From assembly GCA_963703665.1 (NCBI GenBank), contig CAVPFB010000002.1, forward strand, positions 1-64,000: a stretch of DNA of 64,000 nt, given 5' to 3'. Made by a program: the position numbers and the translations under genes. Below, piece by piece: positions 42,596 to 51,541 of the stretch (its first letter is position 1; each line of letters opens with the position of its first letter). The stretch comes from AP-15 sp963703665 (GTDB taxonomy: Bacteria > Pseudomonadota > Alphaproteobacteria > ATCC43930 > CGMCC-115725). The notes below the pieces were generated by a model. The model was not told the DNA's origin. It made no database searches and saw only the letters and a program-made list of their open reading frames with translations.

Positions 42596-44341
42596 TCAGC
42601 CCGTCCGCAGGCTTTCGGTCGCGGCGTGGTCGAGGGCGCCGTCGGCGGCAAGCGCGACGCGGTAGTCGTGGAGGGCGGTTTCGCGCGAGATCAGGCCATC
42701 GGCGACGTCGAGGGCGACCTGCTCGGGGTCGCGCTCGGCCGGGTCGCCAAAGCCGCCGCCGCCCGGCAGTTCGAGGCGAATCAAATCGCCGCCGGGGACG
42801 CTCTGCCGGCCTTTCGGCCCGATCGGCTTGCCCGAGACCAGGGTCACCCGACCGGCCGCCCCTGCCCCGCCGCCGTCGCGGCCGCGCGCCGGGTTGCCGA
42901 TCCGCTCGAAATTGCACAGCATCGCGATCGGCGTGCCCTCGGCTCCGCCCAGCTCGATGATCTGGCCGAGCCCGCCGCGAAACTGCCCGGCCCCGCCCGA
43001 GCCCTCGCGGAACTCGCGCCGGCGAAAGACGACCGGCGCCACCGCCTCGGTCGCCTCGACCGGGATCGTGCGCACGCCCGAAGGAAACGCGGTCACGTCG
43101 AGCCCGTCCTTGCCCGGCCGCGCGCCGGCCCCGCCGCAATGAAAGATCGCGGTGCTGAACGGCCTCACTTCGGGCGGTGCCTTGCCCTCCTGCGCGCCCA
43201 GCTCGTCGAGCACATCGGCGCCGCCATAAATCTGCGGGATCCATAAGGACGAGGCGCCCTCGGCCGGCACGCCGCCTTCGATGACCTGGTGCAGACAGCC
43301 GAAGACCAGGTCGGGCAGCATGTGGCCGACCGTGTGCCGGGCGGCGACCGCGCGCGGCCGCTTCGCGTTTAAGAGACACCCCTCGGGCGCCTCGACCGTG
43401 ATCGGCGCCAAGGAGCCGGCGTTGTTGGGCACCTCGGGCGCGACCAGGCATTTGACCCCGAACGCGGTATAGGCAAGCGTGTAGTTCAAGACGACGTTGA
43501 TGCCGAAGGCGCTGGCCGGCGAGGTGCCGGCGAAGTCGATATGGATGCCGCCGGCGCCGATCGTCATCTCGGCGGCCAACGTCAGCGGCCGGTCGTAGCC
43601 GTCCATCGTCAGGCTGTTCCTGTAGTGGCCGGCCGTCAGCTTGCCGATCGCCTCGATCGTCGCCTCGCGCGAAGTCTCGATGATGTGCTCGCCCAAGCGG
43701 TCGAGATTGGCGATGCCGAACTCCTCCATCATCTCGATGAGCCGCCGGCTGCCCTCGTCGTTGCACGCGGCCAAGGCGTAGACATCGCCCTCGACCTGCA
43801 ACGGCTCGCGTACATTGGCGCGGATCACCCGCAACAAATCCTCGTTCATCCGCCCTTCGCGCGCCAAGGCCATCAATGGGATCGACAGCCCCTCCTCGAA
43901 CACCTGGCGCCCGTCCGGCCCCATGCCGAGACCGCCGATATCGACGACGTGCACGGTGCTGGCGAACAGGCCGACCGGCGCGCCATTGAGAAAGGTCGGG
44001 CTGACGACCGTCAGATCATGCAGATGGCCGCAGGTCAGCCACGGATCGTTGGTGATGTAGTGGTCGCCCGGCCGCATCGTCTTCAAGGGAAAGGCGTCGA
44101 GGAAATGCTTGACCGCAGCCGCCATCGAATTGACGTGGCCCGGGGTGCCGGTCACCGCCTGCGCCAGCATGTTGCCGTTGCGGTCGAACACCCCGGCCGA
44201 CAGATCCCCGGCCTCCCGCACCGTGGTCGAGAACGCGGTGCGCACCAAGGTCTGCGCCTGCTCCTCGACCACCGCAATCAACCGGCTCCACATGATCTGC
44301 AGGTGGATCTGCGACAGCGCGGTATTGGGTTTCGAAAGCAT
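42596..44341 (-). CDS. hydantoinase B/oxoprolinase family protein
   Basis: 581 residues; the HyuB-type subunit of N-methylhydantoinase/acetone carboxylase-like enzymes. Landmarks: LIAVVEEQAQTLVRTAFSTT, VREAGDLSAGVFDRNGNMLA, AQAVTGTPGHVNSMAAAVKH, GDHYITNDPWLTCGHLHDLT, VHVVDIGGLGMGPDGRQVFE, IDFAGTSPASAFGINVVLNY, and the end LELPGGGGFGDPAERDPEQV. The partner HyuA subunit is not in this window. ATP-dependent opening of a lactam or hydantoin is the family activity; the substrate is unknown. Ends 6 bases from the convergent PIN toxin gene. Confidence 0.9.
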   Translation of the reverse strand: MLSKPNTALSQIHLQIMWSRLIAVVEEQAQTLVRTAFSTTVREAGDLSAGVFDRNGNMLAQAVTGTPGHVNSMAAAVKHFLDAFPLKTMRPGDHYITNDPWLTCGHLHDLTVVSPTFLNGAPVGLFASTVHVVDIGGLGMGPDGRQVFEEGLSIPLMALAREGRMNEDLLRVIRANVREPLQVEGDVYALAACNDEGSRRLIEMMEEFGIANLDRLGEHIIETSREATIEAIGKLTAGHYRNSLTMDGYDRPLTLAAEMTIGAGGIHIDFAGTSPASAFGINVVLNYTLAYTAFGVKCLVAPEVPNNAGSLAPITVEAPEGCLLNAKRPRAVAARHTVGHMLPDLVFGCLHQVIEGGVPAEGASSLWIPQIYGGADVLDELGAQEGKAPPEVRPFSTAIFHCGGAGARPGKDGLDVTAFPSGVRTIPVEATEAVAPVVFRRREFREGSGGAGQFRGGLGQIIELGGAEGTPIAMLCNFERIGNPARGRDGGGAGAAGRVTLVSGKPIGPKGRQSVPGGDLIRLELPGGGGFGDPAERDPEQVALDVADGLISRETALHDYRVALAADGALDHAATESLRTG

Positions 44342-45046
44342 GGCGGAGCGGCCCTTCGGTCCGGAAGCACGCGGGCATTCTAGGCCTCGCCCGGCGAATC
44401 CTGCAACAGAGCGGCGGCGCAGGGCGTTTCCTGATCCGTTTGGCACCCCGCCTTTGCGCCGCCTTTATAGGTTCGGCGATGGATCGGCATCGCTTGTTTA
44501 TCGGCATCGGCAATAGCCTCGGCACCGTCATCGCGTTGACAGGTTGGTCGCAATGCAAAGCGGCAAGGCCCCATCATCTCTGGGCTGCCTCCTCCCGAAT
44601 GCTCCCGCCAGTCGCGGGGAAGCGGTAAACGAGGATTTGGCGGTCGGGGTGGCGCATCTGATCGCCGGTCAGCTGATGAACCTCGCCGGCCCATTGTTCT
44701 GGGCCGTTTTGGTGGTGGGGCTTATCAGCGCCGTGCTCGGAATTGATCTGCTGCGATGAACGGCCGCGGTGTCCGGCGCAGCCCGACAGGCGATCCGGCC
44801 CGCGCGGATCGTTCCCGGCGGGCCGGCGCAGAAAGCCCAACTCGCCGCCCCCTGCCTCGGGGGTCGGCGCGGAACTCCCGTCATTGGTACGACGCGCACA
44901 CGACGGCACCCGCAATGCTCCGGCATTGTATAGCTTTTTTACGGCTCCTTCGTCGGGGACGGCTCGAATTTTTATCCCCGCATCGCCTTTTCCCGAATGC
45001 CCCCGGGATGGTGGGCAAACCGAACAACAGGATCGGCAGAGTGAGC
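44342..45046. other. region with no convincing larger gene
   Basis: About 700 bases between the hydantoinase gene and the first small hypothetical gene. Frames on both strands lack recognisable domains. It contains only the weak 40-residue hydrophobic frame listed at 44637-44759. Confidence 0.4.
44637..44759 (+). CDS. possible 40-residue membrane peptide
   Basis: A TTG at 44637 opens AVGVAHLIAGQLMNLAGPLF followed by WAVLVVGLISAVLGIDLLR, one strong membrane helix. No good ribosome site at correct spacing (gagga is too close). No family recognised. Listed because of the clear hydrophobic pattern only. Confidence 0.25.
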   Translation: MAVGVAHLIAGQLMNLAGPLFWAVLVVGLISAVLGIDLLR

Positions 45047-45289
45047 ATGTCCAACTTCTCGCCTCAGGCAATATTGACCCCGTACCATTTCGAAATCGCC
45101 CAGAACGGGCGGGGCTACTGGGTGGCGAGGGACGATGAAGGGCTGATCGGCGGCGTGTTCCGGAGCCAGAAGGATGCGCTCCGGTTCGCATTATTCGAAG
45201 CTGCAGGCGAAAGCGCCCACGTGCGAGTGCTTCCCGTGGTTGGCGCTTCGCCCCAAGCTCTGCGCTCTAAGCAGGCCACGGCGAATTGA
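45047..45289 (+). CDS. hypothetical 80-residue protein
   Basis: ATG at 45047 opens MSNFSPQAILTPYHFEIAQN, then GRGYWVARDDEGLIGGVFRS, QKDALRFALFEAAGES and a short basic tail. The W-x-A-R-D-x-x-G-L-I-G-G-V-F-R-x-x-x-D-A-L-R-F-A pattern is like small DUF2188-type proteins common in alphaproteobacteria. Function unknown. Next gene follows after 12 bases. Confidence 0.6.
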   Translation: MSNFSPQAILTPYHFEIAQNGRGYWVARDDEGLIGGVFRSQKDALRFALFEAAGESAHVRVLPVVGASPQALRSKQATAN

Positions 45290-45301
45290 GGACCGGTTGC
45301 A

Positions 45302-45580
45302 ATGTGTCTGCATCTTAAAATCTGCCGCAACGTCTGCGGAACCTGGAGCGTGCACGGACTGCTCCCGCTGCCGGTGTCCGATCTTCGGAGCTTGTCGGAG
45401 AGCATCGACTATGCTCGCGAGAAATGCGCTGCAGCCCCGGCGACAATCGTGTTGCTGATCGACGGATTTTATCTGGTTGTCCATCAGGAGCGTGGCTGGC
45501 CTCGTCGGCTCCTGGTTTCCGAAGCCGAGCAGGCGCATCCGGTCCCGGCTGAAGCGGATCCTGATGATTTGCTGTTTTGA
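45302..45580 (+). CDS. hypothetical 92-residue protein
   Basis: ATG at 45302: MCLHLKICRNVCGTWSVHGL, SESIDYAREKCAAAPATIVL, LIDGFYLVVHQERGWPRRLL. It reads as a small alpha/beta protein. Not recognised. Probably in one operon with the preceding 80-residue gene because of the 12-base gap. Confidence 0.5.
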   Translation: MCLHLKICRNVCGTWSVHGLLPLPVSDLRSLSESIDYAREKCAAAPATIVLLIDGFYLVVHQERGWPRRLLVSEAEQAHPVPAEADPDDLLF

Positions 45581-45858
45581 GGGTGCATGGCTGGATCGAT
45601 GGAACGGGTCGGTCCCTTGGCTTCCGACCGCCGCTGATCGCATGGTGCGGCGTTGTTCGCACTCGAACATTCCTGGACCGCATCGCCGTGGCTGGTTTCG
45701 CCCGCATACAGGGAGCGTCGCCCTGGGGTTCGCCAAATCTTTATGGACTGTTTATTGCGGGACGCGGCAACACCGCTCGAACCTTAACGGCCAAGCGTGC
45801 ACTTAACTTGGCGATCTCGCTCGTGCGAGTGGCGAATGCCATTTTCGAGCGCCGATAA
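45577..45858 (+). CDS. possible hypothetical protein
   Basis: Frame starting at TTG 45577, overlapping the previous stop, encoding MRVHGWIDGTGRSLGFRPPL and later RTLTAKRALNLAISLVRVAN. No recognisable domain and no evidence beyond an open frame and the overlap. Confidence 0.2.
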   Translation: MRVHGWIDGTGRSLGFRPPLIAWCGVVRTRTFLDRIAVAGFARIQGASPWGSPNLYGLFIAGRGNTARTLTAKRALNLAISLVRVANAIFERR

Positions 45859-45989
45859 ACCCGTGGGGCATGTGCATGGTCTCGGAGCTTCGAGGGATTT
45901 GCGGCGGTGCTCACAGCATCGGCAACGGTGCTCGATGCGCGCGCGCTCTTGTCGGCTCACTTCGCTGAAAGTTGATAAAGGTCACTGTC

Positions 45990-46073
45990 ATGCTTGATTT
46001 CCTGATGGCCGCTTACGGCGTCGGCTTTTTCATCGTTGCAATCCTCTATGTGCTCGCCTGCGAAAGAATGTGA
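45990..46073 (+). CDS. 27-residue membrane peptide upstream of kdpF
   Basis: MLDFLMAAYGVGFFIVAILY followed by VLACERM: one membrane helix with a short polar tail. It lies 7 bases before kdpF and shows the same size and topology. Similar short peptides precede kdpF in several alphaproteobacteria by my recollection. Probably translated with the operon; may be a second KdpF-like stabiliser. Confidence 0.6.
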   Translation: MLDFLMAAYGVGFFIVAILYVLACERM

Positions 46074-46080
46074 GACGACT

Positions 46081-46170
46081 ATGCTGCTCGACTACATCCT
46101 GGGGGCGACCGTGAGCGTCCTGATTATGGTCTATCTCGTCTATGCGCTGATCAATCCCGAGCGGTTCTAG
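46081..46170 (+). CDS. kdpF: KdpF, small subunit of the K+-transporting ATPase
   Basis: 29 residues: MLLDYILGATVSVLIMVYLV followed by YALINPERF. The end Y-A-L-x-x-P-E-R-F is the KdpF signature. It stabilises the KdpABC complex in the membrane. kdpA begins 10 bases downstream, with its aggaga ribosome site overlapping the kdpF stop. Confidence 0.92.
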   Translation: MLLDYILGATVSVLIMVYLVYALINPERF

Positions 46171-46180
46171 GAGAAGTGCT

Positions 46181-47917
46181 ATGACCGCCAACGGATGGGT
46201 GCAGATCGCGCTGTTCGGCGCGCTCGTGATCGTCGTCACGCGGCCGTTCGGCGGCTACATGACCCGCGTTTTCGCCGGCGAACGAACCTTCTTGAGCCCG
46301 GTGCTGCGGCCGATCGAGCGCGCGGTCTATTGGTGCTGCGGGGTCGACGAGAAAGAGGAGCAGCACTGGCTGACGTATGCGGTCGCGATGCTGCTGTTCA
46401 GCGTCGTCGGCTTTATCACCCTCTACGCATTGCAGCGGCTGCAATGGTATCTGCCGTTCAACCCGCAAGGGCAAACCGGGGTCGAGCAGAGTCTCGCGCT
46501 CAATACTTCCGTCAGCTTCATAACCAACACCAACTGGCAAGCCTACGTGCCGGAAACCACGATGGGCTACCTGGTGCAGATGGCCGGGCTGACCGTGCAC
46601 AATTTCGTCTCGGCGGCGACCGGCATCGCCTTGGCGTTGGCCTTGATCCGCGGCTTTGTGCGGCGCGAGGCCAAGGCGATCGGCAATTTCTGGGTCGATC
46701 TGACCCGCTGCACGCTCTATATTCTGCTGCCGATCTCGGTGGTGATTGCTCTCTTCTATATTTGGCAGGGCGTGCCGCAGAATCTCGGCGCCTATGTGGA
46801 TGCGACAACGGTCGAGGGAGCAAAGCAAGTCATCGCGCAAGGCCCGATCGCCTCGCAGGAGGCGATCAAGATCTTCGGCACCAATGGCGGCGGGTTCCTC
46901 AACGCCAATTCGGCCCATCCCTACGAGAACCCGAACGCGCTGACCAATCTGATCCAGCTGGTCTCGATCTTCTCGATCGGGGCGGCATTGACCAATGTCT
47001 TGGGCCGCATGGTCAAGGACGAGCGCCAAGGCTGGGCGATCTTCGCCGCAATGGGTCTGCTGTTCCTCGCCGGCGTCAGCGTCGCCTACTGGTCCGAAGC
47101 CCACGGCAATCCGGCCTTTGCCGCCTTTGACGTCAATTCGGCGCCGAGTGCCATGCAGGCCGGCGGCAATATGGAAGGCAAGGAGGTGCGATTCGGGCCG
47201 GCGCTCTCCGCCCTCTATGCGACGGTGACGACCGACACCTCGTGCGGTGCCGTTAATTCGATGCACGACAGCTATCTGCCGTTGGGGGGAATGGTGCCGC
47301 TCGTCAACATCCAGCTTGGCGAGGTGATCTTCGGGGGCGTCGGCTCGGGGCTCTACGGGATGCTCGCCTTCGCCATCGTGGCGATGTTCGTCGCCGGGCT
47401 GATGGTCGGGCGCACCCCCGAATATCTCGGCAAGAAGCTCGAGGCGAAGGAGGTCAAGATGACGATCCTGGCGCTCCTCAGCCTGCCGTTGTCGATCCTC
47501 GGCTGGACCGCGCTGGCGGTCGTGCTGCCGGCCGGGCTCGCCGGCATCGCCAATGCCGGGCCGCATGGCTTCAGCGAGATCCTCTACGCCTATACCGAAG
47601 GCACCGGCAACAACGGCAGCGCCTTCGCCGGGCTGTCAGCCAACACGCTCTTCTACAACACGACGATCGCCGCGGCGATGCTGATCGGCCGCTTCATCTT
47701 CGTGATCCCGCTGTTGGCCGTTGCCGGGTCGTTGGCGCAGAAAAAATTGCTGGCGCCCTCGGCCGGCACGTTTCCGACCAACCGTCCTTTGTTTGTCGGC
47801 CTTTTGGTCGGCGTCGTGCTGATCATCGGCGGCCTCACCTATTTCCCAGCGGTCTCGCTGGGGCCGGTGACCGAGCAGGTCGCGATGAACCAGGGCAAGC
47901 TTTACACCGGCCCTTGA
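46181..47917 (+). CDS. kdpA: potassium-transporting ATPase subunit KdpA
   Basis: 578 residues; the K+-binding channel-like subunit with four pore-loop repeats. Selectivity loops are NTSVSFITNTNWQAYVPETT, FGTNGGGFLNANSAHPYENP, TTDTSCGAVNSMHDSYLPLG and GTGNNGSAFAGLSANTLFYN. Ten membrane segments can be traced. Length is normal (E. coli 557). Part of kdpFABC for high-affinity K+ uptake. Confidence 0.96.
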   Translation: MTANGWVQIALFGALVIVVTRPFGGYMTRVFAGERTFLSPVLRPIERAVYWCCGVDEKEEQHWLTYAVAMLLFSVVGFITLYALQRLQWYLPFNPQGQTGVEQSLALNTSVSFITNTNWQAYVPETTMGYLVQMAGLTVHNFVSAATGIALALALIRGFVRREAKAIGNFWVDLTRCTLYILLPISVVIALFYIWQGVPQNLGAYVDATTVEGAKQVIAQGPIASQEAIKIFGTNGGGFLNANSAHPYENPNALTNLIQLVSIFSIGAALTNVLGRMVKDERQGWAIFAAMGLLFLAGVSVAYWSEAHGNPAFAAFDVNSAPSAMQAGGNMEGKEVRFGPALSALYATVTTDTSCGAVNSMHDSYLPLGGMVPLVNIQLGEVIFGGVGSGLYGMLAFAIVAMFVAGLMVGRTPEYLGKKLEAKEVKMTILALLSLPLSILGWTALAVVLPAGLAGIANAGPHGFSEILYAYTEGTGNNGSAFAGLSANTLFYNTTIAAAMLIGRFIFVIPLLAVAGSLAQKKLLAPSAGTFPTNRPLFVGLLVGVVLIIGGLTYFPAVSLGPVTEQVAMNQGKLYTGP

Positions 47918-47944
47918 GCGGCCGAACTCCTGAGGACTATCACA

Positions 47945-50116
47945 ATGACCGATCTTTCCCCGATAATCGGCGTGCCGCCGCCCGGGATTTATAAGCGCGG
48001 TCGGCGAGCGACTGCGCTGTTCGACCGCTCCTTGATCGTGCCGGCGATCCGGGATTCGTTCAAGAAGCTCGACCCGCGCACGCTGGTCAAGAACCCGGTC
48101 ATGTTCTGCGTCGAGATCGTCTCGGTTCTGACCACCGTGTTCTTTCTGCGCGATCTGTTTGTCGGCGGAGGCAAGGCGGTCGGCAGCAGCGCGCTGTTTT
48201 CCGGCCAGATCACGGTCTGGCTGTGGTTCACCGTGCTGTTCGCCAATTTCGCCGAGGCGGTGGCCGAGGGGCGCGGCAAGGCCCAGGCCGACACCTTGCG
48301 CCGGACCCGGACCGAGACCCAAGCGAAGCGCATCGAGAGCGCCCAGTCGCGGAATTTCGACCTCATCGACGCCGCCATGCTCAAAGCCGGCGACCTCGTG
48401 CTGGTCGAAGCGGGCGACTTGATCCCGAGCGACGGCGAGGTGATCGAGGGCGTCGCCTCGGTCGACGAATCGGCGATCACCGGCGAATCGGCGCCGGTCA
48501 TCCGCGAAAGCGGCGGCGACCGCTCGGCGGTGACCGGCGGCACCAGAGTCACCTCGGACTGGCTCAGGGTGCGGATCACCGCGGCACAGGGCTCCACCTT
48601 CCTCGACCGCATGATCGCCCTGGTCGAGGGTGCGGTGCGGCAAAAGACGCCGAACGAGATCGCGCTGAACATTCTCTTGGCCGGCATGACCCTGATCTTC
48701 CTCTTCGCCACGGTGACGATCCCGAGCTTTGCCTCCTATGCCGGGGGTGCGGTCTCGGTCGTGGTCCTGATCGCGCTGTTCGTGTGCCTGATCCCGACCA
48801 CGATCGGCGCGCTCTTGTCGGCGATCGGCATCGCCGGCATGGATCGCCTCGTACGCTTCAACGTGCTGGCGATGTCGGGCCGCGCGGTCGAGGCCGCAGG
48901 CGATGTCGACACCCTGTTGCTCGACAAGACCGGCACGATCACCCTCGGCAACCGTCAGGCGACCGAATTTTTAGCGCTCCCCGGCATTGACGAGGCCGAG
49001 CTGGCCGACGCGGCGCAGTTCGCCTCGCTGTCCGACGAGACCCCCGAGGGGCGCTCGATCGTGGTGCTGGCCAAGGAGAAATACGGGCTGCGCGGGCGTG
49101 AGTTGGCGCCGCTCGACACAAGGTTCGTGGCGTTCTCGGCGCAGACCCGGATGAGCGGCATTGATGTTGACGGGGTTTCGATCCGCAAAGGCGCGGTCGA
49201 TGCGGTGCTCGCATTTACCGAGGGGGCCAGCACCGGGCCGCTGTGGCGCGGCGCCGCTTCGGGAGCGCAGGTGGCGGTGCGCGCCGCTCCGGTGTCCGAT
49301 GCCGTGCGCCAGACGACCCTGATCGCCGATCGGATCGCCAAGGAGGGCGGCACGCCGCTCGCCGTCGCCAAGAACCGGCGGCTCCTCGGCGTCATTCATC
49401 TGAAGGACATCGTCAAGGGCGGTATCCGCGAGCGCTTTGCCGAATTGCGCCGGATGGGCATCCGCACGGTCATGATCACCGGCGACAACCCGTTGACCGC
49501 GGCGGCGATCGCCGCCGAATCCGGGGTCGACGATTTTCTCGCCCAGGCGACGCCGGAGGACAAGCTCGCGCTGATCCGCGAGGAGCAGGCCAAAGGCAAG
49601 CTCGTCGCGATGTGCGGCGACGGCACCAACGACGCGCCGGCGCTGGCGCAATCCGATGTCGGGGTGGCGATGAACACCGGCACGATGGCGGCGCGCGAGG
49701 CCGGCAACATGGTCGATCTCGACAGCGACCCCACCAAGCTGATCGAGATCGTCGAGATCGGCAAGCAGCTCCTGATCACCCGCGGCGCCTTGACCACGTT
49801 CTCGATCGCCAACGACGTGGCGAAATATTTCGCGATCATCCCGGCGATGTTCGCCGCGTTCTACCCGCAATTGGGCGTGCTCAACATCATGCGCCTGCAC
49901 AGCCCGGAGAGTGCGATCCTCGCGGCGGTCATCTTCAACGCGCTGATCATCATCGCGCTGATCCCGTTGGCACTGCGGGGCGTGCGATACCGTGCGACCG
50001 GCGCGGCCAGCCTGCTGCGCCGCAACCTTTTGATCTACGGCATCGGCGGCATCATCGTGCCATTTATCGGCATCAAGCTGATCGACCTCGCCGTCACCGC
50101 CATCGGCCTGGCGTGA
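47945..50116 (+). CDS. kdpB: potassium-transporting ATPase ATP-binding subunit KdpB
   Basis: 723 residues; P-type ATPase. Phosphorylation site DTLLLDKTGTITLGNRQATE, actuator motif SAITGESAPVIRES, ATP-binding FSAQTRMSGIDVDGVSIRKG, hinge MCGDGTNDAPALAQSDVGVA, and the regulatory serine segment TGES is present. N-terminus has a 35-residue extension before FDRSLIVPAIRDSFKKLDPR, slightly longer than in E. coli. Follows kdpA by 27 bases. Confidence 0.96.
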   Translation: MTDLSPIIGVPPPGIYKRGRRATALFDRSLIVPAIRDSFKKLDPRTLVKNPVMFCVEIVSVLTTVFFLRDLFVGGGKAVGSSALFSGQITVWLWFTVLFANFAEAVAEGRGKAQADTLRRTRTETQAKRIESAQSRNFDLIDAAMLKAGDLVLVEAGDLIPSDGEVIEGVASVDESAITGESAPVIRESGGDRSAVTGGTRVTSDWLRVRITAAQGSTFLDRMIALVEGAVRQKTPNEIALNILLAGMTLIFLFATVTIPSFASYAGGAVSVVVLIALFVCLIPTTIGALLSAIGIAGMDRLVRFNVLAMSGRAVEAAGDVDTLLLDKTGTITLGNRQATEFLALPGIDEAELADAAQFASLSDETPEGRSIVVLAKEKYGLRGRELAPLDTRFVAFSAQTRMSGIDVDGVSIRKGAVDAVLAFTEGASTGPLWRGAASGAQVAVRAAPVSDAVRQTTLIADRIAKEGGTPLAVAKNRRLLGVIHLKDIVKGGIRERFAELRRMGIRTVMITGDNPLTAAAIAAESGVDDFLAQATPEDKLALIREEQAKGKLVAMCGDGTNDAPALAQSDVGVAMNTGTMAAREAGNMVDLDSDPTKLIEIVEIGKQLLITRGALTTFSIANDVAKYFAIIPAMFAAFYPQLGVLNIMRLHSPESAILAAVIFNALIIIALIPLALRGVRYRATGAASLLRRNLLIYGIGGIIVPFIGIKLIDLAVTAIGLA

Positions 50117-50147
50117 GAGGGCGACTGGTGAACAAGCCTTTTTTGAT

Positions 50148-50225
50148 CGTCACCCCCACGAAGGCGGGGGCCCAGGGCGAGCGCTCCGAGCGGGGCCCTG
50201 GATTCCCGCTGGCGCGGGAACGACG
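50148..50225. repeat. REP-like palindrome between kdpB and kdpC
   Basis: Left arm cgtcacccccacgaaggcgg gggcccagg and right arm cctggattcccgctggcgcg ggaacgacg. Same family as 32096-32175. It interrupts an operon that is normally tightly packed. Confidence 0.8.
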
Positions 50226-50255
50226 CAACCTGAAGCTATAGCCGAGGGTCTTCTC

Positions 50256-50855
50256 ATGCTGCGGCAAATCCGTCCTGCAATCCTGATGATCGTCGTCATG
50301 ACGGTCATTACCGGCCTCGTCTATCCGCTCGGCATGACCGGGCTGGCGCAACTGATCTTTCCGCACCAGGCCAATGGCAGCCTGATCGAGCAGAACGGCA
50401 AGGTGATCGGCTCGACCCTGATCGGCCAGAATTTCAGCGCCGACAAATATTTCCACGGCCGCCCGTCGGCCACGACCGAGCCCGACCCGAAGGACCCGAC
50501 CAAGACGATTTCGGTCCCCTATGCCGCCGACAATTCGGGCGGCTCGAACCTCGGGCCGACCAACAAGGCATTGATCGACCGGGTCAAGGGCGACGCCGCC
50601 AAGCTGGCGAAGGACAACCCGGGAACACCGATCCCGGTCGATCTGGTGACGACTTCGGCCAGCGGCCTCGACCCCGACATCACTCCAGCCGCCGCCCTGT
50701 TTCAGGTGCCCCGCGTGGCCAGGGCACGCCACATCGATCCCGACCAATTGCGCGCGCTGGTCGCCGAACAGACCCATGACCGCTTTCTCGGCATCCTCGG
50801 CGAAAAGCGGGTCAACGTCCTCGAGCTCAACCTCGCCCTCGACCGGCTGCGCTGA
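50256..50855 (+). CDS. kdpC: potassium-transporting ATPase subunit KdpC
   Basis: 199 residues. One N-terminal membrane helix (ILMIVVMTVITGLVYPLGMT) and a periplasmic domain with the KdpC signatures GSTLIGQNFSADKYFHGRPS, SGGSNLGPTNKALIDRV, PVDLVTTSASGLDPDITPAA and VNVLELNLALDRL. Separated from kdpB by 139 bases holding a REP element. No kdpDE sensor pair follows. Confidence 0.95.
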   Translation: MLRQIRPAILMIVVMTVITGLVYPLGMTGLAQLIFPHQANGSLIEQNGKVIGSTLIGQNFSADKYFHGRPSATTEPDPKDPTKTISVPYAADNSGGSNLGPTNKALIDRVKGDAAKLAKDNPGTPIPVDLVTTSASGLDPDITPAAALFQVPRVARARHIDPDQLRALVAEQTHDRFLGILGEKRVNVLELNLALDRLR

Positions 50856-50878
50856 CCCCGGCCGGCGGCGGAGCCGAA

Positions 50879-51325
50879 TTAATACTCCTTGTACGGCAGG
50901 AACTTGCCGCTCAGGGTCAGCTTGACGCGGTCGCCTTTCGAGTTGGGCTGTCGCTCGATCGCCATCTCGAAATCGATCGCGCTCATGATGCCGTCGCCGA
51001 ACTCCTCCTGGATCAGTTCCTTCCAGGTCGTGCCGTAGACCTGCACCAGCTCGTAAAACCGGTAGATCAGCGGGTCGGTCGGCACCGCACCCGCCAATGA
51101 GCCGCGGTACGGGATCTCCTGCAGCAGGCGCTGCTCGTCCGGGTCGAGATCGAGCAATTTGGCCGCGCGCGCGGCCTGCTCCGGCCGCAATTTCATCTGG
51201 CCGATCAACCCAGCCGTCAGATAGACGGCCGAGCCGCCGCCGATCTCGGTGGCGATCGCCCGCCAGGTCAAGCCTTTCACGCGCTTGACGGCGAGGATCT
51301 TCTGGGTCAGTTGGTCACGGGTCAT
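50879..51325 (-). CDS. cynS: cyanate hydratase (cyanase)
   Basis: 148 residues from ATG at 51325. Converts cyanate and bicarbonate to ammonia and CO2. N-terminal helical domain MTRDQLTQKILAVKRVKGLT, then PEQAARAAKLLDLDPDEQRL, and the catalytic C-terminal domain PLIYRFYELVQVYGTTWKEL (Arg and Glu of the active site), EEFGDGIMSAIDFEMAIERQ (active-site Ser), and GKFLPYKEY as the family C-terminus. Length fits the decameric enzyme. No transporter or carbonic anhydrase gene is adjacent. Confidence 0.95.
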   Translation of the reverse strand: MTRDQLTQKILAVKRVKGLTWRAIATEIGGGSAVYLTAGLIGQMKLRPEQAARAAKLLDLDPDEQRLLQEIPYRGSLAGAVPTDPLIYRFYELVQVYGTTWKELIQEEFGDGIMSAIDFEMAIERQPNSKGDRVKLTLSGKFLPYKEY

Positions 51326-51541
51326 CGGCCCCTCCCGGCTCACTTGCGATCGTCACGGAGCAGCAACCCGCGTGCCAATACCGGCCGGGATCCAATAGTC
51401 TTTGCCGCATCGATGTCGGCGTGCTCGACCAGCCGCCGGGGCGCCGTGCGCGAAACCATCGAGCGCGCTCGCCATGGCGACGCGATGCGCTGCCGCGGGC
51501 AAACGCTCCTGGGCGCAGCTCGCCGAAACGCACCATTCATT

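Noticed and set aside
46151..48643. Minus-strand frames opposite kdpA and kdpB
   Set aside because: Antisense shadows of well-identified Kdp subunits.
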